Source of the DNA: Sanderia malayensis
Taxonomy: Eukaryota > Cnidaria > Scyphozoa > Semaeostomeae > Pelagiidae
Direction of reading: 5' to 3'
DNA length: 64,000 bases
NCBI GenBank assembly: GCA_013076295.1
Contig: RQOL01000772.1
Location: 3,625,087-3,689,086, forward strand
Below the pieces are notes generated by a model. That model saw only the letters and a list, made by a program, of their open reading frames with translations. It was not told where the DNA came from and did not search any database. This document shows positions 35,226-55,421 of this stretch, one piece after another. Numbering within the stretch: position 1 is the stretch's first letter; each line of letters begins with the position of its first letter. Position numbers and translations under genes: made by a program.

Positions 35226-36886
35226 CTACCGTCTCAAAAAACTGTCCCCAAAAAAGTTCCATCTCTGATCAAAAAGTTCGAAGGCGAAAATAGTTGGCTG
35301 AATCGAACAGGTACAAGCTTAAGAAACAAATACGTCAATTGAATTTGGATCCAATAGTCCAGTAAAGTTGGAAATTGTCTCAAATTATGTTTTACCTGAA
35401 ATTGACATGCGCCGTTATTTGGCTTTGATTGTCGACTATTTGTTCAATTAATCTTCATCGAATACGAAACAGGAAAACCTTATGATCCGTCACTCTTTTC
35501 ATACACTATTTCCAAGAGGATATAAACGATTGTCTAAAATTTTTATTCATTGTCGAAGCATAACTCGCATCATCGTTATGCTAACAAAGATTTCTGGAAT
35601 TCTGTGCTGACTCAAATTCAACGACCGCATCTCCTGTGCTGTACAAAAGTACTTTAAAAACGCGAGAAATTTTAATCTGCCCGGCTTTGCTGGGTTGCAA
35701 GGTCTTTTCTCTTTCATTGCGAAAGCTTAGTTCTGAATAGAAGTCGAATTTAGGACCAATTGATAGCTAGCGGGGGTGTTATGTTACGTAAATGACATTG
35801 ACCAACAAACAAAAAAATAATGGATAGACAACACAACTTGAAAAGTCAAGTCTCGAGGGGATTGAAACTCTGCCCGAAGAAGATCTCGTTGTTTTGAAGT
35901 GGAAATTTCGTTTGCAATTGGTAATTTACGGTGGTGAAAACATCAAGAAAGTAAACCTACGGTATTTAATTATATATTTTGATTATTGCTTGGGTATTGT
36001 GCGTAAAAATCTTGCAAACATTGGACTTATATCTAGCGAAAAATGATGCGATGGGGAAAGGTGTGCAAAAACATGGAAATGTTTTCTCACAATTTCGGGT
36101 TTAGCTGATGAAATGGTTAAAATTCACCAGCTGGTGCATTTTAATCAACAACTCGTACAGATAAAAGTAATTTTCGTCTCGATTTAACAATTGCAAATGA
36201 GCTAAAAAACTATTCTAAACAACATCAAATGTCCCAAACATCAACAATTTAATAAAACTTCACGCTGTTTTTATCATGGTCGAAGAGGTTATTAAAGAGC
36301 AATGGCAAATTTCGCTTTTCTTATTTAATTGATGAGAATTTCTGCCAATAAAAGGATTTCAAAAGATGTTTGAAATTTAATAATAATGCGCTTTGTAAAT
36401 ACTTATTTGAACATGGATAATGGTAAATTTAAGTTGAGCATTGTCGGTCACGCTTTCTTAATTATATTACAAAGCCGTAATTTCTACCAGATACATAAAA
36501 TTAAAGTTAAGAAACTTACCGCCGTAGACAGCAATGGTTGAAAGCAGTGTCTGGAGAATCTATAGCATCCTTGCTCAAGCCTTTCATTGACTAAACGAGA
36601 ACTCAAACACACGTGCACGTGTTTACAGACCAGCGGCACCATCTTGAATTTTAAGGAAGGAAGGCCAAAAGCGACCACATTGAGCTCTTATACCGACCGA
36701 CCACATGGGGCAGTGGCCCGGCCTGGATCCGAGTTTTGTTCCCAGCCTGCAAAAACAACTCCATATTACAAATTACGCCGCCTTGAAACATATGTGGCCA
36801 TGATTACATACATTCATAATTATGTTATCAACAATATCTAAATTATTGCAATAGCAACAATGCTGGTACTAATTAAACAAACAATC
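35226..36886. other. intergenic, no gene recognised
   Basis: AT-rich sequence with no open frame longer than about 85 codons and no exon I can place. A GGAAGGAAGG run and a short GC-rich stretch near 36690-36740 may be ends of small repeats. Confidence 0.4.
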
Positions 36887-37666
36887 TTAAAAAAAAGTGC
36901 GATGATATTTGGGCAAAATGGTTTCCCCATCGAAAAGCTGACTGCTTGGGGATACCAGCAAATCAGACGGCTTGATCGGGGTCTGGTATAGTGACGTCAT
37001 CACAATGGAATCAAAATGGTCAACATTTTTTGGCTGCTTACGAATTGCTTTATTGTAATGCAATTTTTCAGATGTCAAACGATAAATTGACAGCTGTGCC
37101 AATCCTGTTACAAATTGGTTGTATTTCTCCTCTGTGCTCTGCAAAAACCAACAAAGAGATCTTTCAATTCTCTTTGTGCAAAGATAATTATAGATCAGGG
37201 GTTTAGTGTCGGTTGAAGGTTTCTTGCCTATCGATATTTTATTCAACTTGTTGTGGCTTGTCATAAGCGCATCCCAGCGTGATAAAACCGTACAAAACTG
37301 CCACACATCTCCATGTCCAATTAAATTCCTAATCAAACATAAGCACATCTGCAGTTTGTTATTAGAAGAGCATTTGAGTTCCAGGCAATATACCTGATGC
37401 AGACGACAGGCAGACAGCTGATAAAAGCACTGGACTAATCTCATTTGTACTGTTGACTTGATTTTTGATGATTCTAAAGGGTTTTTGATGATTTTGTACC
37501 GAATATCAAACAGCAGATTAAACTTAAAGTGTGGATTTTTAATTCCAGCATTATCATGCAAATTGGTAACATTGATGAGTATAACAAGCAGATGATTGTT
37601 GTTGTGTAGTCCAGCACCAACTTGGAAATACTCGTGTTCGAAGGTTCTGTGACTTTCAAACTCGTC
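36887..37666 (-). CDS. unrecognised protein, long terminal exon
   Basis: From a good acceptor (ATGACAG, exon from 37666) the frame is open for 259 codons to a TAA at 36887. This is far longer than expected by chance in AT-rich DNA. A possible first exon MDDY (37733-37722, donor GTGTGT) would join in phase across a 55-base intron, shorter than any other intron here. The product would be about 260 residues, Leu/Lys/Asn-rich, starting with an acidic-aromatic stretch (FEHEYFQVG) and a strand-like NHLLVILINVTNL that faintly recalls the start of a C2-type fold. I cannot name a family. It is divergent from the smoothelin-like gene starting 70 to 137 bases away. It could also be a young pseudogene exon. 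Confidence 0.45.
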   Translation of the reverse strand, partial: DEFESHRTFEHEYFQVGAGLHNNNHLLVILINVTNLHDNAGIKNPHFKFNLLFDIRYKIIKNPLESSKIKSTVQMRLVQCFYQLSACRLHQVYCLELKCSSNNKLQMCLCLIRNLIGHGDVWQFCTVLSRWDALMTSHNKLNKISIGKKPSTDTKPLIYNYLCTKRIERSLCWFLQSTEEKYNQFVTGLAQLSIYRLTSEKLHYNKAIRKQPKNVDHFDSIVMTSLYQTPIKPSDLLVSPSSQLFDGETILPKYHRTFF

Positions 37667-37802
37667 CTGTCATACTCGTAAAGGCATTACTCAGAAGCAA
37701 AAAGACCTCGACTCAACACACGTAATCATCCATAAATTCTTCACAAAAATATCGAAAGAAAGAAACAGTGCGATTTTCAGTGGTCATTGAATTCCTGACA
37801 TC

Positions 37803-40733
37803 ATGTCTTCAACATCAGCAAGATCAAGGTGATAATATTTTGATTTTCGTAATTATCATCCACAATACATTGCTTTTAAGCTCTGAGCTTCGTAAGAATC
37901 ATTTTAGCCTAAAACCAGTGTAAAGCCTAGTGTATATCAGTGTATTTGGGGCCACATGTGCTATATGTAATTATTTAGCACTACCATGTAACTCTGCATT
38001 GCAAATTTGCACGCAGGAATTTCAGGACATTCAACGACGTCAATGCCAATAAGGTGGAGCTAAAGCCAGTTGGCGATAAAAAGGGCGCTGGAGGCGATAA
38101 GAAGACGACAGAGGCGAAGAAAGATGCAAAAGATGGGGCCGAAGCTGTTGTAGATTTGAAAAGTGAAGCAGCCAAGCGAAGACAAAGTAAGTGGCTCAGG
38201 GGTGGTTTAGTTTACCTACAAATAGACGAAATTTTATTCTCTAGAACTCCATGAGCATTGACTCAAAACTAAAATTGTAACCTACGGCTAAATCTCGATC
38301 TTTTGAACCTAAACTCGAACTCAGGACTCTAGAGCCAAACTTGCGAGACTCAAATTTACGACTCCAGAAACAATTGAATTGAAATTCAATTGGTTCGAAC
38401 CCTACCCAATTGACGCTTTCTATTGTTCAGGGACAAGTCAGAGCATTGAGCAGAGGATGCTCGAACGCAAGCAACAGAAAGCATCAGAGGATAAGAAGAG
38501 AATGCAAGGTCGTGCAGCATTCAAACAGCAGTTGGAAGCGAATGCCCCAAAGAGATCGTACGTATCAATGCAATGCCTATAGATGCTAGCACACAATGAA
38601 TTACTTAGCACGAGCAATGTTAGTGGGGTGAGAGGTACAGGGCCTTAAATCGATCAAACATCTCTGTACACTGCATTCGAAAATCTGTTATTGTGCAACC
38701 CGGGCAATGAAGACTTTGCATATTAACATACTCGTACCATTTTTTGCACGCACTACACAGAACAGTCAACGGCATTGTAAATGAGATTCAGATCTGAAAA
38801 CATACCACAAATCCATGGATTCCACCACACGCCCTACACGCAAAAGGAACTGGGCAGACATGCGCAACATGACTCCTCTTCAAAATTCGTCTGATAAGGG
38901 CTCGCGAGTACAGTAAAAACCCGCATATAATATCCTGCAAATTTTGCATCCAGCTAGCCTATTGTTCAAACACAATAGACTATTGTTTCGTCTATTGTTT
39001 TCAGCAGTAATATCATGCTGAAGGTTTCGTAATCCACTGGCTCTTATACGCGGGTTCTTATTATTTCATGACACTGAAGGAGGCTATCACAGTTCTCTGC
39101 TTCTCAGTCAAATGATAAGCATTGCACTTAGCTTGACAACGCAAGATAAATGTAAGTTAAAAGCACATGACCAACACTGATAGGAGTTTTAAAGTCTTAA
39201 CAGATATCACTATTATAGCAATTACATAGACATTTAATATTGGAAGCAAAATAACCTCAATAAAACCCACATAGTTATGGAGAAGAGACGTTATTGATGA
39301 GGCTAGATTTGACTAGATCACTTGATAAGACTGAGACGCTTGTGTTTGCAGAAGAATGGCTTATAACAAAGCTTGCATATAATCAAAAAATACTTCTGTA
39401 TATCACGAGCTCTTTAAACCGAAAGCAAACTGATATAATAGATAGCTGCAGTTAGAGCCAAACGACCAAATCTGCTTAGTTTATTATTCCGGGAACCTCG
39501 CTATATGAAGATATCATTGTATATGTAAGCCTCTACAATGCAATGATGCAGTGCATTTCTTTTCTTTCTTTTCCAGTGGACCAAAACAATCATCCATCAA
39601 AAGAAATCCTGACTCGAACATCGAAAAGCTCTTGAAATGGGCCCAGATAAGAACCAGGGAATACCCGGTAATTTGTTATACAGTCTTTTATTCATAACCG
39701 TGTCAGCTATCTTTTTACCGAGATCGAAATCGAACCTGGCATTCTTTTAAACCCAGTTATGCAAACCGTACGACGGAAACGCAGTGGACCGGGCGTTGGT
39801 TCGTCGCTTGCTCTTGTCTCTTAGGCAGTACCGTGAAGAGGGGGGTAACCGGGGTAAATTCCCAGGGCCTGGGCCTCAAGAAGGGCCCTCGAAAAGTTTT
39901 GCTAACGCAAAGCAATTTTAAAACAGCCGCTTATTTGTTTATAGCCCCAGGCCCCGAGCTGCCTCTCGACGGGCCTGCTCTTAGGTGTATACTTTTGTAT
40001 ATAAATTGCACAGCTGAGTATAAGAACAACGATAAACTTATGTTTACTATAATAGCACAAAGACGTTTAAAGCTTACTTGATTTATACAGCTGCAAACCA
40101 CGTTTTCTTTTGACGATGATACTCCGTTGATAATAACTGGTACATTCATCACATGACGCAAAGGCGCTATATAAAAGAGATAAAATATATGTTCTCTAAT
40201 AAACTCTAATGACAAACTGTGTATATTATAACATAATGAACATTTATTGTGATATTTCATCGCACAGGGAGTGGAAATAACAGATTTTAGCTCAAGCTGG
40301 GCAGATGGTCTTGCGTTCTGTGCCTTGTTGAACTCGTACTTTCCCGGCGAGTTTCCATTGAAAGAAATGCACGAAACCGACCGTAAGATCAACTTGGACA
40401 TCGCGTTTAAATTTGCAGGGTAAGACAAGTTATGTAATACTGCTTACCAACACACCAGTATAATCTTGTCCCATAATGCTCCACAACAGCCAATGCGGCT
40501 GCAAAGCGTGTCTTCTTTGACTTCCTTGTCGTCTTAAGAGCATTCTAGCGAGACTGCGTTTTTCCTCCAGTGAAAAAGGCGTTCCGGGATTGCTGGAAAC
40601 TGAAGATTTGATGAGATCGAAGCACCCTGAGCCTAGATCCATAATCACATACGTACACACAATCTACAAAGTGCTTGTACAAGACAAAGCAGAGAAAGAA
40701 AAGGAACAGAAAGATAAAGAATCAAATAAATAA
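37803..40733 (+). CDS. smoothelin-like CH-domain protein, copy 1
   Basis: Six exons (37803-37828, 38017-38186, 38431-38557, 39577-39667, 40268-40419, 40571-40733) join in phase to 242 residues. The N-terminal half is Lys/Ala/Glu-rich and helical (EQRMLERKQQKASEDKKR). The C-terminal half, from about residue 125, is a single calponin-homology domain of the smoothelin type: LLKWAQIRTREYPGVEITDF, SSSWADGLAFCALL, YFPGEF, and GLLETEDLM...SIITYVHTIYKVL. Such proteins bind actin or calmodulin-type partners in contractile or cortical cytoskeleton. Three intron positions and phases are shared with the paralogue at 62213-63373. A poly(A) signal AATAAA lies at 40751. Confidence 0.93.
38911..39057. mobile_element. 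MITE of the CAGTAAAAACC family, copy 4 (best preserved)
   Basis: Starts CAGTAAAAACCCGCATATAA and ends TTATACGCGGGTTCTTA, imperfect terminal inverted repeats of about 14 bp. The core holds CTATTGTTCAAACACAATAG then ACTATTGTTTCGTCTATTGT. It lies in intron 3 of the smoothelin-like gene. No clear target duplication. Confidence 0.7.
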
Positions 40734-42777
40734 ACAATTTAGAAGACAAAAATAAATTCGAACAAATATATTCGACTTACCAATATTTAGAATTTTGGTT
40801 TCACACCAGGATTAGTCAGTTGACAGATGGTGCTGCGCACTAACTTTTGTATATATTTTGTAGATTTACTTCAGTAGCATTAGCAAGCAGTGTATAAACA
40901 CTGTATGCCATCTCTATTCTTTTTTTATAAAAGCACATCGCCGATTCTCATTTGAGCACTCTTCATATAATTTTCTTTAGATCATTTGCCACTTCTTCTT
41001 TCGACAATTTCTCCAGCTCTATCATTCTTCTTTACCATCATCAAATTTTATTGATGCGCAACTGTCTTCAACTTTGTTGTTTTCTTCTTCAGATATGCAT
41101 TCTTCTTCATCACCTGATGAATCTTCCTCTGCCATGTGTCGGAAGAACATGTGTCGGAAGAACAACAAAGTTATTCTTCCGACATGACAATTCTTCTTCT
41201 TCTTTCCTCTTCTCACCAGCCTTCTTCTTACGCTGTTCATTTTCATAACGTCACTTATTAAACTCTTCTTCTCTTCTTGTGAAATGTAACAAGATATTTT
41301 TCGTGTCACAAACACAAATCAACGACAAAACTGAAATTTTATCACATATCCAAATTGTGAAATTTTCGGTTAAAATCAATCAGAAAAGCCAAGAGAAAGA
41401 GAAATTTTGATAACCAATAAATTTCTATCAGAATCAAACACATTTGCACATTATTTTACAATAACGATACAGTTCCTAAAGCATATATACGAATGGAAAA
41501 TTGCACCTAGAATAATAACAATAGAAATCCTATATTCTGTATCCAACAATTTAAAATCACTATGAATCATTAATAAGGGTTTTAATAATAGCAACAACAA
41601 TAAAGAAAACGAAATGATACTAAAACTACAAATACGAAATTGATGAAGAAAATTAAAACAATTAAGTCCTAATAATGAACTCATATAAAAATCTAAATTA
41701 CAATATTTTGATATAAATAATACTCGATATTAGGAAAATTGATAAATAATACTTTTCGCCGTCTCTTGTGAAGCTTACTACTACGGAATGCTTCCCAGTA
41801 GCAAAAATAATAAACAATCATAAATAGATATAATAATAATAGCAACACTATAATAATAATAATAATAACAATATAATAATAATAATAAGGGATGCATCAT
41901 GCATTTCGATGTTATTTTTAAAACCCAAAGTTCGTTTCCTATATTCCATACTCCATACTCGGGATTTTACATTTATCCCTGCGATGTTAGGTTTGACAGG
42001 TAACTTTCGAAACAACGATCAAATAAAGAAAGATCTTGTCAGCTTTTACGATATCGTCTATTGACTATGCCTGAGCAATCCACGTAGTCCATTTAGTATC
42101 ATTATCCATATATATTTGCATATATTTATACAGTTGGGCCTTATTGTATATGTAAGCCGCAAACATTTTGTCACAAAGTTTGGAGAAATTGACAGTGTTT
42201 GAAGCATATAACGAATCAGGTTGGAAAGATAGTAAATGTTCTAAGAGATCAGATTAAGTTATACCTGCATGGGAGATTTTCTACAAATTATCTACTCTCA
42301 ATTGTATATATTCCCACCAATCTATGTAAGATTTTGGTCAATGTTAAATGTTCCCTGTAAACGTGTATTAGATGCATGTATAAGAAACTTAAAGTTGTTA
42401 GTATCAACTAGATGCATAAACTATGGTGAGAACCATATTAGTATAGAAATACCCCTTCAAAACGAAGACCATTAAACGCATGGTTATTGAAATTTTCAAA
42501 AGAACAACTGTTGAAAGACAACACTTTTACCAAAAGCAGGCCTTTACCTTTCAGATTAAATATCGGATAATCTACCATACGACCCAGGACCCGTTTCAAA
42601 ACGAAATAAAATATCATGCCAGGCAGGTACTTCAAATACGCCTGCAGCCAATATGTACACGAAGTACCTCTGTACCAAACGTCTCCCTAATGCCATCTAA
42701 GAGATGAAACTTTCATCACAGAAATAGACACTCAATTCATAGTTGAGTGCAAAATGGGCCTAAATTTGAACAGGACG
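40734..42777. other. AT-rich intergenic region with microsatellites
   Basis: No supported gene between two convergent genes. Bases about 41830-41890 are an AAT-type microsatellite. Bases 41130-41190 hold a direct and inverted repeat of TGTCGGAAGAAC. A minus-strand open frame at 41022-41315 ends in an acidic run (AEEDSSGDEEE) with no exon context and is not called. Bases just below 42778 should be the S6 kinase 3' UTR. Confidence 0.45.
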
Positions 42778-50056
<7,279 letters not shown>

Positions 50057-50788
50057 TTTTCTTTAGATATAACTCATTAGCAAAGCATAAAATCACAAAC
50101 TTGTTAATTCATGTCGTCGTATTACAACTCTTCTTTCTCTTTCACTTTTTTCTCACAATTTTTTTATTCAACAATGCCCTTCGCAATAAAGCATGCAGTT
50201 TGGTTCGCCGGTCGATCTATGACATCACTTCCGGTTTAATTGTTCTCAACAATGTATTTTGTCTGGCATGCGCATTTGGGTGAGAATTAATCATTGCACA
50301 ACAATATCAATTGCTTGCGTCACAGAATTTTCACACCTCGAAAGCACCTGGCCTTATCACATAGCTTGTGACGTAATAGTTGCACAAGTACTTAAACACT
50401 TGCATAATAAATTCTGGATAAAAGACGGATGTTTCCTCGTTGATATGTCACACAAAAAGGCACAGATCTGGTTCTAAACGACACAAACTCTTACTAATCT
50501 ACACATCACTAAATACAAATCTAAAATTTTGATGATATGCGAGGAAATAATACAAAAAAATTCTACAGAAGCAAAAAGAATAACTCTAGATTTATGATAC
50601 AAAGTAAGAGAAAGAAAATATAACCAATGTTCTGGAGCAATTTCTGAAATATTTTTTGGATAATAATCAAACAACATATGATCTATCTATATAAACTTTT
50701 CTTGGATATAAATTGAAAAGTCTTTATAAAACTCCAGTAAAACATAAAGCGGTTAGGTGAAGTTTGTCCAACAATGTACATATAATAA
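50057..50788. other. S6 kinase upstream region / TRAFD1 downstream region
   Basis: No gene seen. The two neighbours are tandem on the minus strand, so this holds the S6 kinase promoter and the TRAFD1-like 3' UTR. No clear core-promoter element recognised. Confidence 0.4.
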
Positions 50789-53700
50789 TTATCTTCTAGT
50801 TTGTCTGTCGTTTCTCTCTGAACTCATTTCTGAACCATCTGAAAATAGAAGCAAGAAAGATAATGAGAAATGAGATTAGAAAAAATAGAAAAAAACATGA
50901 AATTGTGAATGGTTTGTGTGGGAAGTTACATTAGCTGCCATGTCGACAAACACATATCCAAAATTGATGGTTCTTCTGATTCTCTCAGCTCAGCTTATAA
51001 AAAGAGCTTTTAATAAGCTTGCCAACAAATTTTGCAACAAGCGACGAAAAATATTTGTTGGGGGCAGACGCCCCCTGCCCCTCTAGCTCCGCCACTGCAA
51101 AGAAGTGGTTTTCTTCAAGTAGTTTCGTCACATTTTCGTTCAGCGCATTAAAACTCTATAAGAATCACAAGAGACACAAAATATACCTTCGGGCCTATCA
51201 CAATCCCAGGGATCCATGCGAGCTTCATCAGAGCGAACGGTTGACGAGAACGACTCGGTCACACTCGTATCTGTAACATGCCACGGATCGTCTACGCGTC
51301 TCATAGTAGTCTGGTATTCTGAAGAGAATTCTTCGAGTCTTCGGCTCGAGTGATGTTCAGTGCTAGTACTGCTACTATCGCGGGGTTGCCAAAAATCTAC
51401 TCTTTCTTCGGTGCGAGTTTGAAGCAGGTTGCCCGAAGTATCGTGTTTTTGAGGGTTCATATCACAGTATGGCTGATAATAAAAGAAATAAGCAAATCCT
51501 TATAAAAGGGACTGAGATAAAGAAAAGTTGGAGGCTTTATTCAACCCCCACTCCCCCTAAAACAATGTTGTTCTCTCAACCAGACCCATACAAGTGGAAT
51601 TTCGTCGATATCGTATATGCCTCTCTCTAAAAACGTTCGAAAGAGAAGGGGTAGACTCATTCCATTGCGTCCCTGAGTATCGCTAGACTCTCGCTCACCC
51701 ACAGGTTGAGCGAACGAATGAACAAAAATACAGGGACGCAATGCAATGAGTCTAGAGGAGGGGGATGAAGATACGTGGAAAAATAATGTCCCAGACCTTT
51801 TGTCGCCTATTGTAGTTACTTTCGGCTAACAGTTCCTTTCAGTTTAATACACAAATACAGTGTGAATACTACTATAGCTGACATACTGTAACTATAGCTG
51901 ACCTTTAGCGAGTTGTTCAAAGTTCTACTTACCTGGTGCAAAAGGACATTGTCGAATGAGAAGCCCTGTCTGCAGAACTCGCAAGGGATCATGTCAACAG
52001 TAGCATCTGAAACAGAGGAAATACTGCAAACATTGCTAGCTTTGAGGACAATTAATAAATGGGTCGGGTCGGGTGAATAAAATGATAAATAGACAGCTAC
52101 GCAAAAATATCTGCGGGGAAGGAAATGAAGATACAAGCTACCTTGGTCATCATCTATAACAACAACTTCTTGTGGCTTGGTGTCGGCCTGTGGGATTGCT
52201 TGATAGCTTCGTAAAGCCTCTTGCTGGGCAAGCAAACACGACTCCTAAATAACAAGTAGTAAAATGAGATGGGAAATTGATGATATTAGACCAACAATAG
52301 CATTGTATTTTATATTTAATAAATGAAAGAATGATTGAACAAAAACTGCGCTCTCGAGTCGATATTCAAATAACAACTGAGTCTAGTGCAAGCTAATGCA
52401 AGAATAATGAAACAGTCACAGGGTGTCCATATCACTATATAACAAAAGGTTATGAGGAAATTTTGTGGCAGATTTCAAAGAAGCATAGGGTCTTAAACAG
52501 AGGTCTGAACTTCTCAAAATGGTCTGAAGTGAATAACAGAAACAAACAATACTAACCTGATGAGCCTGAATATTATCAAATGGGATTAATACCTCACATA
52601 TTTCACAAGGTATTTCTAAAGTCTCGTCATCTACTGTAATTTTAGTTGCATCATTTGCATCCTCCTCTGTAATAAGAAGTAACATTGCGAGCCTTCAGTT
52701 TCGGTTCATGCACAATATATGATGTCACCAAAAAACTCAAGTTAAATTCAAACAAAAAGTTTCAACACTAAATACAGCATTAAAACCTGACCTTTTTTCA
52801 CTTGAAAACTTTCATCAAATAAGTTATCTTCAGTTCGGTGTAACACATCTACATCAATTGCTGTTGCTTGTTGATCTCCACGATGCTTGGTCTCACTTGA
52901 ATTCTTCACTTTAATTCTCCGATGTTTGTCAAATGTTTGAGCACCTCTGCTGCTCTTTGGCACAATTCTCCTTCCATCAACAACCAAGCCACGTTTATTA
53001 GAGTCATGTGATCGAATGCTTGACTTTTTACCTGCAGTGGCTTGCTGTCCCTTATCTTCATCAATGTTTACATCCTGAAAGTCATTTGCAAAACGTTCAT
53101 TGTATTTCCTTGCTGCCGCCCTTGACGAGTACTGACCATTGTGTGGTTGGTTAAAATCCTGATTGTTGAATGCAGCTCCTCTCGATCGAACCTCTTCGCC
53201 GAGGAATTTCAACACATCTTCAGGTATGCTATCAGCAATATCACCTCTACCAGTTTGAACAAAACTGCTTGAAGCATCATCGTTGAGAACATTTTTGTAT
53301 GTGCTAAAGCCGTGGTCCAAAGGAGCTGGCAGACACACATGCACAATGGCATTTTTTAGCATTATAAACTCGCCACAGTCCTGGCACTTCTCTGTCCGGC
53401 TTCCACATGCATGCTCGTGTTCAGGTAAATCAATGTACTTCATGTCCATCTCACAAAACTGACAATTCACGGTGCGGTGACTGCAGTATTTCTACAAAAG
53501 GTAAAATAGTAAAATTTAAGTAAATGAATAAATAGAAAAATAAACTCTTAACTAGCTGTTAAAATTGTTAAAATAAGAGCTGATGTGATGCAAAACCAAT
53601 AACAGAGACCAAAGCAGCTAGCACTTGATTAAAACGATATTTTTTAAAATGAGTGCCTAGCAAAAAAAATTGAGGGAGGGTTTGTTTCGTCCATGACTTT

Positions 53701-54683
53701 GTTTCCTTTGTGGCAATCTGGAATTATTTCGGGTTAATTTTTATCAACGAGTCTTCTTTTAACTCCTGAACTCCCCGGCAAACTGTTGTTAGAAGTTTTT
53801 TAAAAACATCAAAAACACACACAGAAATTGAAAGTGCTTACATTGGCGTTCCCCACTTTCAATATTAATTTTTGAGCAACAGTTGCATGTAAATTCACAT
53901 GATTAAGAATAGCTACCAATTTGGGGATTAGACCTGAGAGAATATTTCTCAAAAATGTTTGAAACTTAACTTCATAAATTGACAAAGCAAAAATCCATTT
54001 TTGAGAAGTACAATTAATTACGTTGGGTAAATTTTGCCTTCACCAGCAACAATTATCTTAATAAAACAATTATTGAATTTACACAACAATCTGTTGTGTA
54101 AAAACTAAACACCTGATGTCTTAACGTTCTTGTTCTTCGTCATATAATCTACAAAACTCTTGATGCGACAAGATATTCATAATTTTTCAAATTCTTACCT
54201 CGTGCTTCTCGAGGTTAGATTTCTCAATCATTTCTTTACACCTGCATTCAACTAATGCATGGAACTCTTCATTGTGCTCTGCCATTTCTGACATGGGTAC
54301 AGGCTCATCGCATTTCTCGCAAAGCCTCACATTACGATGACAGTGCAAATCATGCATATAGAAATTCTGATTCGGAATATCTCTCTTGCTACAACATAGC
54401 AAAGTAACAACTCAAAAAGAAGTCTTTGGTAATTAACGAAAATTCATAGATTAGTTGATGGAAATACTTGGCCTCGAATTTCAAATGAATTCTAAAGAAA
54501 TGATTGGATTATCAGGAGATAAAGAAATATTCTATAGTTGTCTCGATAAACAGGAAAATATCTCGGGACTTTAAGGTTTCGCTTTTAAAGAAATCTTTTA
54601 TTAAGAAGAAATAAAACGTTTCATGAGTCATACCAGTTGGTGCAATATGTGGTAGTCTGATCTTCCATATTTGTATCTGCCAT
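50789..54683 (-). CDS. TRAFD1: TRAFD1-like TRAF-type zinc-finger protein
   Basis: Relatives of TRAFD1/FLN29 and XAF1 are negative regulators of Toll/RIG-I-type signalling. Eight exons (54683-54634, 54388-54199, 53491-52792, 52666-52557, 52244-52142, 52006-51933, 51472-51187, 50838-50789) join in phase to 520 residues. The N-terminus has YCTNCKRDIPNQNFYMHDLH, CEKCDEPVP, the CRCK...LEKHE finger and CQFCEMDMKYIDLPEHEHAC then TEKCQDCGEF, as in TRAFD1. Two further fingers of the IPCEFC...NVLLHQ...C type (exons 52666 and 52006) match the paired C-terminal fingers of TRAFD1. The linkers are polar and probably disordered. A CTAG acceptor directly upstream of the ATG (TTTCTAG then ATATGG) suggests a 5' UTR intron. 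Divergent from CFAP90. Confidence 0.92.
51057..51098 (-). mobile_element. terminal fragment of a hAT-like element
   Basis: On the minus strand from 51098 the sequence reads CAGTGGCGGAGCTAGAGGGG, the tip common to many animal hAT elements. No matching second end or duplication is found nearby, so this is a solo or truncated end in a TRAFD1 intron. Confidence 0.45.
51652..51754. mobile_element. foldback element, copy 2 (TAGACTC family)
   Basis: Starts TAGACTCATTCCATTGCGTC and ends with the complementary CAGGGACGCAATGCAATGAG plus TCTA, arms of about 25 bp. Its termini match the copy at 5672-5770. It lies in a TRAFD1 intron between exons 52006-51933 and 51472-51187. Confidence 0.75.
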
Positions 54684-55421
54684 ATCTAGAAACCAATGAT
54701 ATATAGTGTTGTGTTATGTATGAAAATATTAGGCCCTTTCATTTCATCGATATGCTTATCTGATTCCTCTTCTTTGTTTTATCGAATGGGACATGAAAAC
54801 TTACCTATTTCGTTAAGTTTTCTCCTCTTCAAGATACTCTTATCAGCACGCAAATAACCAAAGCAGTTATATCATAAGCAAAGTCTTTCACTTTTACGTT
54901 TCATTCAATACATTTTCACAATAATTCTCTTTGTCTTCCAATTTCCATATCGGAATTCTTCGTAATTTTGTCTTCCTGGCCTCGTTGTCAATAAAGGTTC
55001 CATTGTTTTGCTAAACAGTCACGAGAGTCTGATTGGTTAAATGAATTATGATTGCTTATGCCTTGATGACGCAGCGAACTGAAAGAAAATTCTGGAAGCT
55101 TCTCGACTAAATTTTAACCGTAACTTTCCCAAATAGTGCAAATGAAAGTTAAATAGAAGACTATGTAGTTTGAAATTCTGTGTAAAACAACCAACATTAA
55201 GCAAAAAGAAGATTACTTGTGTTGCCAGGCTTTATTCACAATTATAGGTAGGAGATACTTACATATGTGCACAACGTGCCCACAGACACGTGAAAGAATG
55301 TTTATGATTCTGGCGCATGCTGAAAAAGGTTATCCCTTTGTATTCGCATTTGCTGTGGCAACAAAATATTGCAGTGCTTTGATTTAGAATTTCCTCTTCC
55401 AATATTATTGTTGCTGCAAAA
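54684..55421. promoter_or_regulatory. divergent promoter region, TRAFD1-like / CFAP90
   Basis: Start codons face away from each other across 738 bases. The part next to TRAFD1 probably includes a 5' UTR intron. No TATA box recognised; shared regulation is inference from layout. Confidence 0.4.

Noticed and set aside
35026..35342. Overlapping 60-84-codon frames on both strands
   Set aside because: They are translations of the tRNA-derived SINE and its flank.
41022..41315. Acidic minus-strand frame ending in GDEEE-type residues
   Set aside because: Low-complexity CTTCTT sequence with repeats, no splice context and no neighbour exon.
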